A stretch of DNA of 64,000 bases. It comes from Desulfovibrio intestinalis. GTDB taxonomy: Bacteria > Desulfobacterota > Desulfovibrionia > Desulfovibrionales > Desulfovibrionaceae. The DNA is taken from positions 62,001 to 126,000 of the forward strand of contig NZ_JACHGO010000008.1 of the NCBI RefSeq assembly GCF_014202345.1, in the 5' to 3' direction. Numbering within the stretch: the stretch's first letter is position 1; each line of letters starts with the position of its first letter. The translations under genes were made by a program, and so were the position numbers. Below the pieces are notes generated by a model, which ran no database searches, was not told the origin of the DNA, and saw only the letters and a program-made list of their open reading frames with translations. Below are positions 16,094-25,444 of the stretch, piece by piece.

Positions 16094-17668
16094 CTAGATG
16101 CTCAGACCCTTGGGACCGCAATGGCGCGCCCATTCTTCAAAAATGGCCCGCGAAACAAAGATGGCCGTAAACATGGAGGCAACAATGCCCAGCCCCAGGG
16201 TTACCGCGAAGCCTCTGATGGGCCCTGTGCCGAACTGGTACAGAATGACCGTAACGATAATGGACGTGAGGTTGGCGTCCGTAATGGAAACCACGGCTCT
16301 GTCAAAGCCCGCCCGTACCGCAGCCAGCGGCGTGAGCCCCAGGCGTAGTTCTTCTCGTATTCGCTCGTAGATCAGCACGTTGGCGTCAACCGCCATGCCG
16401 ATGGTCAGCACTATGCCTGCAATGCCGGGCAGGGTCAGGGTCGCCCCAAAGGCTCCCATGCCCGCCATAACGATCAGCATGGTGAAGCAAAGCATGAGGT
16501 TGGCGATAAAACCACTGACGCCGTAATAGATACCAATGAAGAGCACCACAGCAGCCGCGCCCACAAGAGCTGCGCGCACGCCGCTGTCAATGGCTTCCTG
16601 CCCAAGGGAGGGGCCAACGCTGCGTTCTTCCAGTACGGAAACAGGGGCGGGCAGCGAGCCCGCGCGCAGCACAATGGCCAAGTCCTGAGCCTCGGCAGTG
16701 GTGAAGCTGCCGGAAATACTTGCCTTGCCGCCGCCGATGCGCTCACGAATGACAGGCGCAGAATACACCTTGCCGTCCAGCACAATGGCCATGCGGCGGC
16801 CAACGCTTTCGCCGGTCACGCGTTCAAAAATACGCGCGCCACGGGCGTTGAAGCTCATGGTCACATAAGACTTGTTCATGTTGTCAAAGGCAGGGCGGGC
16901 GTCGGCCACGTCTTCGCCAGTAAGCATCGAGTCGCGTTCAACGGCGATGCGCCCTTCGGAATGTCCGGCGTCCTTTTCCAACATGGGCAGAACCACTACG
17001 CCGGTAGGCAGCACGGCCTTGGCGGGGTCCACATCTTCGCGAACCAGATGAAACTCCAGATGCGCGGTCTGGCCGATGATCTGCACAGCACGGCGCGGGT
17101 CGGAAATACCGGGCAGCTGCACCTGAATGCGGTTGCCTGCCTGCTTGCGGATGTCGGGTTCGGCCACACCGAACTGGTCGATGCGGTTGCGGATGGTGCG
17201 AAGGGCCTGGTCAAGGGCCAGGTCTTCAATTCTTTTAACTTCAGCCTGCGTAAAACGGGCCACATAGCGCAACTGGCCGCCTTCGCCAGCCTGAGGCTGG
17301 CCCACGCTCAGCTGCGGAAAGTGACGGGCCAGAATTTCACGCAGTTTGGCCTCGTTATCGGCGCGGGGCAAAAGAAACTCAAGAGCGGTGCCGCCCACCA
17401 CACGGGGGCGCAGCACAACAATCTTTTCGTCCTGAGCCATACGCCGCAGATCCTGCCCGGCCAGAGCCAGAGAGTTGCTCACAGCCTTGGCTACGTCCAC
17501 GCCCAGCGTCAGATGGATGCCGCCCTTGAGGTCAAGACCAAGATTGATCTTGCTGGACGGCAAAACGCGCTCCAGAGCGGGCCCGATAACAGGCACGCTC
17601 GGCAGCGCGTACATAAGGGAAACCAGAAATACCAACGAAGCCAAGATCAGGCGCCAGCGCAGACCCAT
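16094..17668 (-). CDS. secD: protein translocase subunit SecD
   Basis: A 524-residue SecD. It has an N-terminal membrane helix, the LGLDLKGGIHLTLGV motif near residue 45, a long periplasmic P1 domain and a C-terminal half with five membrane segments. That half includes AGIVLTIGMAVDANVLIYERIREE, which lines the proton path with SecF. GGAAGGTGA 3 bases before the ATG marks the start. The order yajC-secD-secF is the usual one. It works at the periplasmic side of the Sec translocon. Confidence 0.96.
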   Translation of the reverse strand: MGLRWRLILASLVFLVSLMYALPSVPVIGPALERVLPSSKINLGLDLKGGIHLTLGVDVAKAVSNSLALAGQDLRRMAQDEKIVVLRPRVVGGTALEFLLPRADNEAKLREILARHFPQLSVGQPQAGEGGQLRYVARFTQAEVKRIEDLALDQALRTIRNRIDQFGVAEPDIRKQAGNRIQVQLPGISDPRRAVQIIGQTAHLEFHLVREDVDPAKAVLPTGVVVLPMLEKDAGHSEGRIAVERDSMLTGEDVADARPAFDNMNKSYVTMSFNARGARIFERVTGESVGRRMAIVLDGKVYSAPVIRERIGGGKASISGSFTTAEAQDLAIVLRAGSLPAPVSVLEERSVGPSLGQEAIDSGVRAALVGAAAVVLFIGIYYGVSGFIANLMLCFTMLIVMAGMGAFGATLTLPGIAGIVLTIGMAVDANVLIYERIREELRLGLTPLAAVRAGFDRAVVSITDANLTSIIVTVILYQFGTGPIRGFAVTLGLGIVASMFTAIFVSRAIFEEWARHCGPKGLSI

Positions 17669-17886
17669 CGTTCACCTTCCAAACAACAGATTTAAAGCAC
17701 ATCATGCCCTGAAGGGCACGGCTCGCCCGAAGCCTTGTGTGCTGCAGGCCGGACGAAACCCCACAGCGGCGGAAACGCGCAAACCGCGCGCATGCAAAGG
17801 CCATGTCCAGTCTAAGGACAAAAGCCCCTGAGCCGGCCTTGGTAAAGGCCAGCTCACGGGCCGGACATGACAAAAAAACAGAGCTG

Positions 17887-18222
17887 CTACTTGCTGTCGC
17901 CCTTACCGGGCACAAGGCCGCCAATAGCGCCGCGGGTAACGCGCAGCTTTGACTCGCCGCTTTCGAGCAGAACCTGCTCATCATCAATTTCAAGAATGCG
18001 GCCGATCAGTCCGGCGGACGTGATCACATGGTCGCCACGCTTCAGTTCGGACAGCATGGCCTTGTGAGCCTTGGCCCTCTTCTGCTGCGGACGGATGAGC
18101 AGAAACCAGAAGATGACGAACATTACGATAAGGGGAAGGAACTGCATAAGCATGTCGGTTCCGCTGGCAGGAGCGGCTCCGGCCTGGGGCGTGCCCATGG
18201 CGTAGGCTACGGATTCAAACAA
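17887..18222 (-). CDS. yajC: Sec translocon accessory protein YajC
   Basis: A 111-residue protein with one membrane segment (FLPLIVMFVIFWFLLIRPQQKR) and a small cytoplasmic domain (LKRGDHVITSAGLIGRI), as in YajC, which associates with SecDF. I place the start at TTG 18222, because GGAGG lies 6 bases upstream. The first in-frame ATG, 8 codons later, has no ribosome site. The promoter at 18331-18359 would give a leader of about 100 bases. secD follows after 218 bases. Confidence 0.88.
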   Translation of the reverse strand: MFESVAYAMGTPQAGAAPASGTDMLMQFLPLIVMFVIFWFLLIRPQQKRAKAHKAMLSELKRGDHVITSAGLIGRILEIDDEQVLLESGESKLRVTRGAIGGLVPGKGDSK

Positions 18223-18580
18223 AACGCACCTCCAAAGGTGTGGCTGAGTCATTGGTATGAACGTCGCGCGTACCTATCAGGCAGCCCCGAAGCCGCCTTT
18301 ATGCCGATTTGCGCACAATACCAGCGAATTTCTATATACGCTGACGTCCAATCTTGCAAGCCCTTCCACTACGGGCCGAATGACAAAACGGTTTTGCCCA
18401 ATGCCGAAATAATCCCTGGCCAAATTGCGAGGCTGTACCGCGCCAGCAGCAAGCCCCCATGCCAGCAGGAAAAACGCCCGTATCAGCCGCGCGGCAAAGC
18501 GCCACATGCGACGCCCGGCCTTGCCATTACCGGCCCGACGAGGATACAGAAGTTTTTTGTCAACGCCCACAGGAGTCGCC
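18223..18580. other. divergent promoter region of yajC-secDF and the deaminase gene
   Basis: This contains the yajC promoter on the minus strand. A minus-strand reading frame (18277-18597) spans the same bases but includes that promoter and has no ribosome site, so I do not call it a gene. Confidence 0.55.
18331..18359 (-). promoter_or_regulatory. promoter of yajC-secD-secF
   Basis: On the minus strand, a -35 box TTGCAA (18359-18354) and a -10 box TATAGA (18336-18331) are 17 bases apart, about 110 bases before the yajC start. Confidence 0.65.
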
Positions 18581-19903
18581 ATGCGTCCTTGCCACACCCT
18601 TGTTCACGCCGCTCTTATCGTCACGCAGGATGAAGACCGCAACATACTCGAAAACGCCAGCCTTGCCGTACTTGACGGACTTGTGGCTGCACTGGGGCCA
18701 CGCAGCGAAATGACTGCGCAGTGGCAGCCCGAGCGTGAAGTGGATCTTGGGCAGTCCGTGTTGCTGCCGGGCCTTGTCAACGCGCACACCCACGCGGCTA
18801 TGACCTTTTTGCGCGGGCTTGCAGACGACATGCCCTTGATGGAATGGCTCAACAGCCGCATATTTCCTGTTGAACAAAAACTTACGCCTGAAATCGTGCG
18901 CCTGGGCAGCCTTATGGGATATGCCGAAATGCTGCGCACCGGCACCACCTCTTGTGTGGATATGTATATTTTTGAAGAAGCCGCGCTGGCCGCCGCCGAT
19001 GAGGCCGGTTTGCGCTGCATGGGCGGGGAGGCTGTGTTTGCTTTTCCGTCGGCGGCGTTCTCCGGGCCGGATGCCGTCCTTGATGAAACCCGGACCCTGG
19101 CCGAAAAATACGCCAACCACCCCCGCCTGCGCATCGGGGTCAACCCGCACAGCGTGTACACCACCACCCCTGAAATTCTGGCGGCCTGCCGCGACCTTGC
19201 CTATGAGCTTGCCCTGCCCCTGCACTTTCATCTGGCGGAAACTGCGGAGGAAACCCAGATATGCCTTCACACCCACGGCAGCAGGCCCACAACATACTGC
19301 CACCGCATGGGCCTGCTTGACGCCCCCTGCACTCTTGCCCATGTGGTGGACGTGACACCGGAAGAACTGGATTTTCTGGCTGCCAGCGGCGCTGTGGTGG
19401 CCCACAACGTTTCTTCCAATATGAAACTTGCCTCAGGAACCGCCCCTGTGCCTGCCATGCTTGAGCGCGGCATGCCCGTAGCCCTGGGCACAGACGGAGC
19501 CGCCAGCAACAACCGTCTGAACATGTTTACAGAAATGGGCCGCACCGCTCTGCTGCACAAACTTACGGGCATGGATTCTACCCTGCTGCCCGCCCAGACC
19601 GTGCTGGATATGGCCACCTTGGGCGGAGCCGCCGCCATGCACGACCAGCGCCTGGGCAGTCTTGCCGTGGGCAAGGCCGCCGACTGCGTGGCCCTTGACC
19701 TGACCACGCCCAACATGCAGCCCATGTATAATGTGGTTTCACATCTCGTATACGCCGCCACAGGAATGGAAAACCGCATGGCAATGGTTGATGGCGAAAT
19801 TGTTTATATGGACGGAAAGTTCACCCGCTTTGACTATGAGGCCCTGTGCCGTGAAATGGTGCAGGTGCGCAATTTTGTTCGCGGGATGGCAGAACGGGCA
19901 TAA
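18581..19903 (+). CDS. mtaD: S-adenosylhomocysteine / 5'-methylthioadenosine deaminase
   Basis: A 440-residue cytoplasmic amidohydrolase of the ATZ/TRZ group that deaminates SAH or methylthioadenosine to the inosine forms. Metal-binding residues are H69 and H71 (NAHTHAAMT), the histidine in LPLHFHLAE, and the LGTDGAASNN aspartate near the end of the barrel. AGGAG 6 bases before the ATG sets the start; the longer open frame upstream is not needed. It is a single gene. Other amidohydrolases with the same residues act on guanine or cytosine, but length and motif spacing favour MtaD. Confidence 0.87.
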   Translation: MRPCHTLVHAALIVTQDEDRNILENASLAVLDGLVAALGPRSEMTAQWQPEREVDLGQSVLLPGLVNAHTHAAMTFLRGLADDMPLMEWLNSRIFPVEQKLTPEIVRLGSLMGYAEMLRTGTTSCVDMYIFEEAALAAADEAGLRCMGGEAVFAFPSAAFSGPDAVLDETRTLAEKYANHPRLRIGVNPHSVYTTTPEILAACRDLAYELALPLHFHLAETAEETQICLHTHGSRPTTYCHRMGLLDAPCTLAHVVDVTPEELDFLAASGAVVAHNVSSNMKLASGTAPVPAMLERGMPVALGTDGAASNNRLNMFTEMGRTALLHKLTGMDSTLLPAQTVLDMATLGGAAAMHDQRLGSLAVGKAADCVALDLTTPNMQPMYNVVSHLVYAATGMENRMAMVDGEIVYMDGKFTRFDYEALCREMVQVRNFVRGMAERA

Positions 19904-20023
19904 GGCTCGAACGCAAGCCGATAACCTGAAAAAACCGCCAGATAGGCCGCGCTTTTGCAGGCCACCAGCAGCTGCCGCCTGCCCTGTTCGGCCTCCGGCG
20001 GGAAATTCCCGCCCTTTGCCCTC

Positions 20024-20051
20024 TTGACAGCGCCTCATGTTCGGCTATATT
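20024..20051 (+). promoter_or_regulatory. promoter of the PxxKW protein gene
   Basis: TTGACA (20024-20029) and TATATT (20046-20051) with a 16-base spacer. This is a strong-looking sigma-70 promoter 75 bases before the start codon. Confidence 0.72.
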
Positions 20052-20125
20052 TCTCCATTCCGAACCGGCGGCCCTGTGCCGCCGCTATTTCGCAATACGG
20101 CGCTTCTGCGCATGGAGGTTTTGCT

Positions 20126-20389
20126 ATGACCGCTCTGGAAAACGCCACCAATACCGCTGATGGTGTGGTGCTTAACGGTTTTGTCCTTTCGCCGGTGGTG
20201 GAACAGTGTACTGGCTGTGACCGCGTGCGTGAATTTGGTGAAGAGCAGTTCTGCTCCAGCTACCCCGTTCCCTCCAAAAAGTGGGTCGGTGGCCGCTGTA
20301 ACTTCGCCACCCATCTCAAGGCCCAGACTGGCTCTGGCGCCAAGGTCAACCCCCTCAAGGCGTCCAAGCGCGCTGCCAAGGGCCGCTAG
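20126..20389 (+). CDS. PxxKW family cysteine-rich protein
   Basis: An 87-residue protein with a cysteine cluster (CTGCDRV ... EQFCSSYPVPSKKWVGGRCNFATH) containing P-x-x-K-W followed by GxCNxATH. It matches a small family known mainly from Desulfovibrio and relatives, named only for this motif. The four cysteines could hold an Fe-S cluster or zinc; no function has been assigned that I know of. The C-terminus is basic (KASKRAAKGR). GGAGG 7 bases upstream marks the start, and a near-consensus promoter suggests strong expression. Confidence 0.85.
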   Translation: MTALENATNTADGVVLNGFVLSPVVEQCTGCDRVREFGEEQFCSSYPVPSKKWVGGRCNFATHLKAQTGSGAKVNPLKASKRAAKGR

Positions 20390-21089
20390 ACCAGACCGTC
20401 TGCCCCTTTGGCCTTGCATCTGGACACGTTCAGATCCGGTTCATGTGGGCAATGCGCATCCCCGCGCAGGCGGAGCATACCAGATACGGGTTTTTCCCGT
20501 ATTCGGACATAGATGGAAGACATCGGATTTTCGGCTTTTGTTCCGTCAACGGGTTCACCTGTGCGGCGCGGAGCCGTTTTCCGTTTCTTTGAATCATGCC
20601 GGGGCAGCGCATACCGCGGATTTTTCTCAAAGGGCTGCTTGAGCAGCCCTTTGCGTTTTCTGCCGGAAAATCTTGTAAAACGCTTGATCCCGGCTACTGG
20701 CGGACATCGAGAAATTGACATAGCGCTGCGTTGCCGCCAACATTGGCATTGCGGCAAATGGTGGGTTTTGTTCACCGTCAGATGTTTTGAGCGGGTAGTT
20801 TGTTTAAACGCCATCACCTTGACGCAGCAGCATAACGGCGCAAGCCCGACTGCAGTTCCTTAACGGCAACGATTGAAAACGAATTGTTGCAGACATTTCA
20901 CAGGTAAGCGTTCAAACGGCAACACGCCCTGCGGCAGGCCAGAAATAACAGCGTGCAGTCACGGGAAAAATGCTTGCGCCCTGCCTGACAAGGCGGCTGG
21001 ATCAAGCATGGTTTTACACAGTGACAGCGGCTTCCGCTGCTGCCAGAATATTTTCAGAACAGCGTTGCTTCAAAGTCGGGGGGAAACAC
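20390..21089. other. 700-base region with a structured, terminated 3' tail
   Basis: The first 260 bases after the PxxKW gene are rich in hairpins, for example ATACGGG-TTTTT-CCCGTAT near 20493-20511, and end in the terminator at 20629-20652. This could be a long structured 3' untranslated region or a separate small RNA. The remaining ~430 bases before the peptidase gene show no gene. Confidence 0.5.
20629..20652 (+). terminator. intrinsic terminator
   Basis: AAAGGGCTGC-TTGA-GCAGCCCTTT followed by GCGTTTT, a 10-bp perfect stem 240 bases after the PxxKW stop. Confidence 0.85.
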
Positions 21090-22331
21090 ATGCCCAAAGA
21101 TATGGACGCCCTGTTACGCGGCCTGGCTGGACGCGAAGACCGCGTGGTTGCCCTGCAAAGCGCCCTCACTGCCTGCCCTGCACTGGGGCCTGATAATGGC
21201 GGCGACGGCGAAGAAGCCAAGGCTGCCCTTATCACGCAATGGCTTGAAGCATGCGGGGTAACAGACATTTTACGCATTGACGCCCCGGATGCCCGCGTGC
21301 CTTCAGGGCAACGCCCCAATCTTGTTGCCCGCATTCCCGGCAAAGAAAAACGTACCTTGTGGCTCTTCGGCCATATGGACGTCGTCCCCCCCGGCGATCT
21401 GGCGGCATGGCAGTCCGACCCCTGGCAGGTGCGCCGCGAAGGCGATCTGCTCTTTGGGCGCGGCGTTGAAGACAATCAGCAGGCCATCACAAGCATGTTG
21501 CTGCTGGCGGAAGAACTGCACCAGCGCCATGTTGTGCCCCAGTTGAGCCTGGGTCTTGTCTTCATGGCCGATGAAGAAACGGGCAGCGCCTACGGTCTGG
21601 AATATCTGCTCAAGACGGCGCCCGAACTTTTCAGCAAAAACGATCTCTACATCGTGCCCGACGCAGGCGCCCGCCGGGGCGACGTCATAGAAGTGGCGGA
21701 AAAAGGCCAGCTCTGGCTCAAGATACGCACCACCGGGGTGCAGTGCCATGCCTCCACTCCCCACAAAGGCCGCAATGCCTTTCTGGCCGGAGCAGACATG
21801 GCGCTGGCCTGCCATAACGGCCTGCGGGCCGCCTTTGGCGATACCAACACCCTGTTCAATCCGCCGACATCCACTTTTGTGCCGGGCAAGCACGAGGCCA
21901 ATGTGCCCAATATCAACACCGTGCCGGGCAGCGACGTTTTTTATGTGGATTGCCGACTGTTGCCGCAGGTAGATCCGCAAGCCGTGCTGGACAAGGTGCG
22001 CGCGCTGGCTAGCGAGGTTGAGGAACGCCACGGCGTGCAGATAGAGGTCAGCGTGGTGCAGCAACAGGCAGCTTCCAGCGTGGCTGAAACCAGCCCGGTA
22101 GTTATTGCTCTCGGTGCCGCAGTGGCCCGCGTTTATGGTGTTGAAGCCAGAACTCTCGGCATTGGCGGAGCCACGGTGGCGGCTCAGTTGCGCCAGCGTG
22201 ATCTTGCCGCCGCAGTGTGGAGCTGCCTTGCAAGCACCTGCCACCAGCCCAACGAAAGTTCTTCTATTACAGCTACCATCAAAGATGCCCAGGTCTTCAC
22301 TCACATACTTATGAACCCCGCACATGTCTGA
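21090..22331 (+). CDS. M20-family metallopeptidase (ArgE/DapE/carboxypeptidase type)
   Basis: A 413-residue cytoplasmic zinc hydrolase of the M20 family. Visible motifs are [12 protein letters not shown] (first zinc histidine and catalytic aspartate), [10 protein letters not shown] (bridging aspartate) and FMADEETGS (catalytic glutamates), then the dimerisation lid ([12 protein letters not shown]) and a final histidine in STCHQPNES. It could be a dipeptidase or an ArgE/DapE-type deacylase; ArgE and DapE proper are usually a little shorter, and no arginine or lysine gene adjoins it. The stop overlaps mnmG by 8 bases, so the two are co-translated. Confidence 0.85.
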   Translation: MPKDMDALLRGLAGREDRVVALQSALTACPALGPDNGGDGEEAKAALITQWLEACGVTDILRIDAPDARVPSGQRPNLVARIPGKEKRTLWLFGHMDVVPPGDLAAWQSDPWQVRREGDLLFGRGVEDNQQAITSMLLLAEELHQRHVVPQLSLGLVFMADEETGSAYGLEYLLKTAPELFSKNDLYIVPDAGARRGDVIEVAEKGQLWLKIRTTGVQCHASTPHKGRNAFLAGADMALACHNGLRAAFGDTNTLFNPPTSTFVPGKHEANVPNINTVPGSDVFYVDCRLLPQVDPQAVLDKVRALASEVEERHGVQIEVSVVQQQAASSVAETSPVVIALGAAVARVYGVEARTLGIGGATVAAQLRQRDLAAAVWSCLASTCHQPNESSSITATIKDAQVFTHILMNPAHV

Positions 22332-24261
22332 TACCACTACTCCCATATTTGACTGCATTGTCGCCGGAGGCGGCCACGCTGGCTGCGAAGCCGCCGTTGC
22401 CCTGGCTCGTTTGGGGCATAGCGTGCTGCTCATCAGCGGCAACCTTGACCGCCTGGGTTATCTATCGTGCAACCCCGCCATCGGCGGCCTTGCCAAGGGG
22501 CACATGACCCGCGAAATTGACGCGTTGGGTGGCATGATGGGCCTGTGGGCCGATGCCGCTGGCATACAGTTTCGCGTGCTCAATATGAGCAAGGGGCCTG
22601 CCGTGCGTGCTACCCGCGCCCAGATGGACCGTCTGGCCTACCAGCGCGTTGTGCAAAAAACCCTGTACTCCACGCCCGGACTGCGCATCTGGCAGGATTC
22701 CGCCACTGAAATAGCCTCCAGCGACAACCGCGCCACTGGCGTGCGCACGGCGCAGGGACTCAGCTTTTCTGCCCGCCACGTCTTGCTGACCACAGGAACT
22801 TTTTTGGACGGGCGCATCCATATGGGCCTCACCAGCATTCCAGGCGGCCGCCTGGGCGACGCCCCTGCCATTGGCCTTTCAGACAGCCTGCGCTCATTGG
22901 GTTTTGAGCTTGGCCGTCTCAAAACGGGCACAACGCCTCGTCTGCTGAACTCTTCTATCGACTACTCGGTGCTGGAGGAGCAGAGAGGGGATGACCCGCC
23001 CCCGGTCTTCAGTTTTCACGGCCCCGGCCCGGTGCTGCCGCAGCTTCCCTGCCACATAACCTGGACCAACGACCGCGCCCACGAAATCATCCGTGGGGGA
23101 TTTGACCGTTCGCCCATGTTTACAGGTATCATCAAGGGAACTGGCGCACGCTATTGCCCATCCATCGAGGACAAGGTCGCACGCTTTCCCGACAGGGAAC
23201 GCCACCAGATATTCCTTGAGCCGGAAGGACTCGACAGCGCTGAAGTTTATGCCAACGGCGTTCCCACCAGCCTGCCGCTGGACGTGCAGCTGGCCATGAT
23301 ACACGCTGTTCGCGGCCTGGAAAATGCCGTCATGCTGCGGCCCGGCTATGCCATTGAATATGATTTTTCCGACCCGGTGCAGCTCATGCCCACCCTTGAA
23401 AGCAAGGCCGTGCCCAATTTGTGGCTGGCCGGGCAGATCAACGGCACTTCCGGCTACGAAGAAGCGGCTGCACAGGGATTGTGGGCCGCACTGAACATTT
23501 CCTGCCGCCTGCGTGATTTGCCGCCCTTTCTTCCCGGCCGCGACGAGGCTTATGTGGCTGTGCTTGTTGACGACCTTGTCACCTCCGGCACACAGGAGCC
23601 CTACCGCATGTTCACTTCCCGCGCAGAGCACCGCCTGCTGCTGCGCGAGGATAATGCCGATGTGCGCCTGACGCCTCTGGGCCGCAAGCTGGGATTGGTA
23701 GGCGACGCGCAGTGGAATACATTCTGCCGCAAGCAGGATGCCGCAGCCCGGTTGCGAACAGGCCTTGAGCAAACGCGCATTCCTGCCGAAAAGCAGAACA
23801 AGGCTGACGCAAGCACTGAAGACAGTACAGCCTCGGGCGCAAGCCTGCCTACCGGGCGCACCCTGGCGGAGGCGCTGCGCAGGCCGGAGCTGGATCTGCA
23901 TGGCATTGCAAACCTGCTGCGGGCCTGCCCGCCCGGCCCTCTGGCCGATGTTGGCGCTTTTTTGGAAGAAGAAATGTCGCTTGCCGGAGCGGCGGCGTGT
24001 GAAAGCGTGCAAACGGAAATCAAATATTCTGGCTATCTGGCCCGCCAGCGAGAACTCGTCGCACGCACGGCCAGGCTTGAATCCACAGCCTTGCCCCCTG
24101 ATATGGATTATGCCACAGTAGCTGGGCTTTCTCGTGAAGTAACGGAAAAACTTGATCGGGTGCGCCCACTCAGCCTGGGACAGGCCGGACGCATCTCAGG
24201 GGTGACGCCAGCAGCCGTGGGCTGTCTGGAAATACACCTGCACAAGCTGGGGCTGCTTTGA
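22324..24261 (+). CDS. mnmG: tRNA uridine-5-carboxymethylaminomethyl modification enzyme MnmG (GidA)
   Basis: A 645-residue FAD protein that, with MnmE, installs carboxymethylaminomethyl groups on wobble uridine 34 of several tRNAs. It has the Rossmann motif [12 protein letters not shown], the [12 protein letters not shown] segment and [12 protein letters not shown]. The second FAD motif is [20 protein letters not shown], followed by [21 protein letters not shown] low-complexity insert rich in Ala, Ser, Thr and Asp (around residues 495-515) separates the core from the C-terminal helical domain that binds MnmE. Length is normal. mnmE is not in the window. Confidence 0.96.
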   Translation: MSDTTTPIFDCIVAGGGHAGCEAAVALARLGHSVLLISGNLDRLGYLSCNPAIGGLAKGHMTREIDALGGMMGLWADAAGIQFRVLNMSKGPAVRATRAQMDRLAYQRVVQKTLYSTPGLRIWQDSATEIASSDNRATGVRTAQGLSFSARHVLLTTGTFLDGRIHMGLTSIPGGRLGDAPAIGLSDSLRSLGFELGRLKTGTTPRLLNSSIDYSVLEEQRGDDPPPVFSFHGPGPVLPQLPCHITWTNDRAHEIIRGGFDRSPMFTGIIKGTGARYCPSIEDKVARFPDRERHQIFLEPEGLDSAEVYANGVPTSLPLDVQLAMIHAVRGLENAVMLRPGYAIEYDFSDPVQLMPTLESKAVPNLWLAGQINGTSGYEEAAAQGLWAALNISCRLRDLPPFLPGRDEAYVAVLVDDLVTSGTQEPYRMFTSRAEHRLLLREDNADVRLTPLGRKLGLVGDAQWNTFCRKQDAAARLRTGLEQTRIPAEKQNKADASTEDSTASGASLPTGRTLAEALRRPELDLHGIANLLRACPPGPLADVGAFLEEEMSLAGAAACESVQTEIKYSGYLARQRELVARTARLESTALPPDMDYATVAGLSREVTEKLDRVRPLSLGQAGRISGVTPAAVGCLEIHLHKLGLL

Positions 24262-24375
24262 TATTCTCAAACAAGCACAACGAGCCCGAAGGCGCGCCAG
24301 TGCTTTAGCGCCGCCCCAGTACAGGACGAGCTTACATATCCCGTTTTGCGCAGCAAAACGTTTATTGGTGAATAC

Positions 24376-25308
24376 ATGACGGGTAAACAACTTCTTCTGG
24401 TTTGCATCGCCGTGCTGGTGGTTTTTTGCATAACGGCCATCATTGCACAGACATACCTTCAGCGGCAGCGTCAGGCTGCACGGCGCAAGGCCATTATCCG
24501 CCAGATGCTGGAAACCGCCCAGGGCCAGAACGAAATATTCGACATTAAAATTCTGGACGCAAGCGCGACCCACAAGGGCCTGGCCGCACTGTTGCAAAAC
24601 ATCTCCCCCGTATCGCTGGGCATGGAGGTGTTGAGCTTTGTATCGCAGGAGCTGGTGGGTGTGACTGTGGAAGTGTATTTTCGCGCGACCCTGCCTGAAG
24701 GCCCCACCTTTTATAAATTCCGGTCGGTTATTGAAAGCATATCCTCGGGCCGCAAAAAATCCCAGCTGCACCTCACTTCGCCGGAAGACCTGGCTGCGGG
24801 ACAAAAGCGCGTTTTCATTCGCATCAAACCGCCCAAGGACAAGGTGAGCGTTATTGGCGTATGGGAAATCGATTCCAGCAAGCCCATACCGCGCAGCACC
24901 TCGGAAATAAGCCGCCCCCTGCTGCACTATAAACGCGGCATGGAAAAAGAACCCGTGCAGGTAGAAAATATTTCGGCCACGGGCATGGCTTTGCGCTTTC
25001 CCATGGAAGATCTGGGCATCAAGCCTGTTGACCTGGACAAAGGTTCGCAGTTACTTTGTCTTATCATCTACCATATGGGCAAGGATGAAAAAATTATCAC
25101 CTTCTGGTGCACCTGCACGGTTCTGCATGCCCGTGTGCATGAAGGTTCAAACCCGGCTCTTGTGCTCGGCACGGAATTTACCAACTGGGCAGTGCTGGAG
25201 CAGGGCAAATCGGACATCCACTGGTTTCACAGCACGCCCTCACGCGGGGTGTCGCCCATTACCCAGTGGGTCATGCATATGGATATGGAGCAGCGCAAAC
25301 TGCTCTAG
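24376..25308 (+). CDS. membrane-anchored PilZ-like protein
   Basis: A 310-residue protein with one N-terminal membrane helix (LLLVCIAVLVVFCITAIIA), a short basic stretch and a cytoplasmic region. That region shows a YcgR-N-like half (ending QKRVFIRIKPPKD) and a C-terminal PilZ-like half with VENISATGMALRFP, matching the N-x-S-x2-G part of the PilZ c-di-GMP motif. The expected RxxxR is only approximated (RVFIR or KRGMEK), so ligand binding is uncertain. The ATG at 24376 precedes the membrane helix directly. corC follows after 136 bases. A role in c-di-GMP signalling is inference. Confidence 0.65.
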   Translation: MTGKQLLLVCIAVLVVFCITAIIAQTYLQRQRQAARRKAIIRQMLETAQGQNEIFDIKILDASATHKGLAALLQNISPVSLGMEVLSFVSQELVGVTVEVYFRATLPEGPTFYKFRSVIESISSGRKKSQLHLTSPEDLAAGQKRVFIRIKPPKDKVSVIGVWEIDSSKPIPRSTSEISRPLLHYKRGMEKEPVQVENISATGMALRFPMEDLGIKPVDLDKGSQLLCLIIYHMGKDEKIITFWCTCTVLHARVHEGSNPALVLGTEFTNWAVLEQGKSDIHWFHSTPSRGVSPITQWVMHMDMEQRKLL

Positions 25309-25444
25309 GCTGTGACGACCACCAAAGGCCGAAATCTGCTGCAAGCGGGACACCCCCGGCAGCAAAAGACGCCTGCATGTGTGATTTAGGCCCTCGGTTG
25401 CGCTGCACGCGCACCCGGTCCCATTTCCAACCAAGGAGACTACA

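Noticed and set aside
18277..18597. 106-residue minus-strand frame upstream of yajC, with a hydrophobic start
   Set aside because: It contains the yajC promoter and has no Shine-Dalgarno sequence; probably leader sequence, although a small membrane protein cannot be excluded fully.
21303..22442. 379-residue minus-strand open frame
   Set aside because: Antisense to the M20 peptidase gene; low-complexity His/Gly composition, no start signal.
22894..24012. 372-residue minus-strand open frame
   Set aside because: Antisense to mnmG, which has full family motifs.
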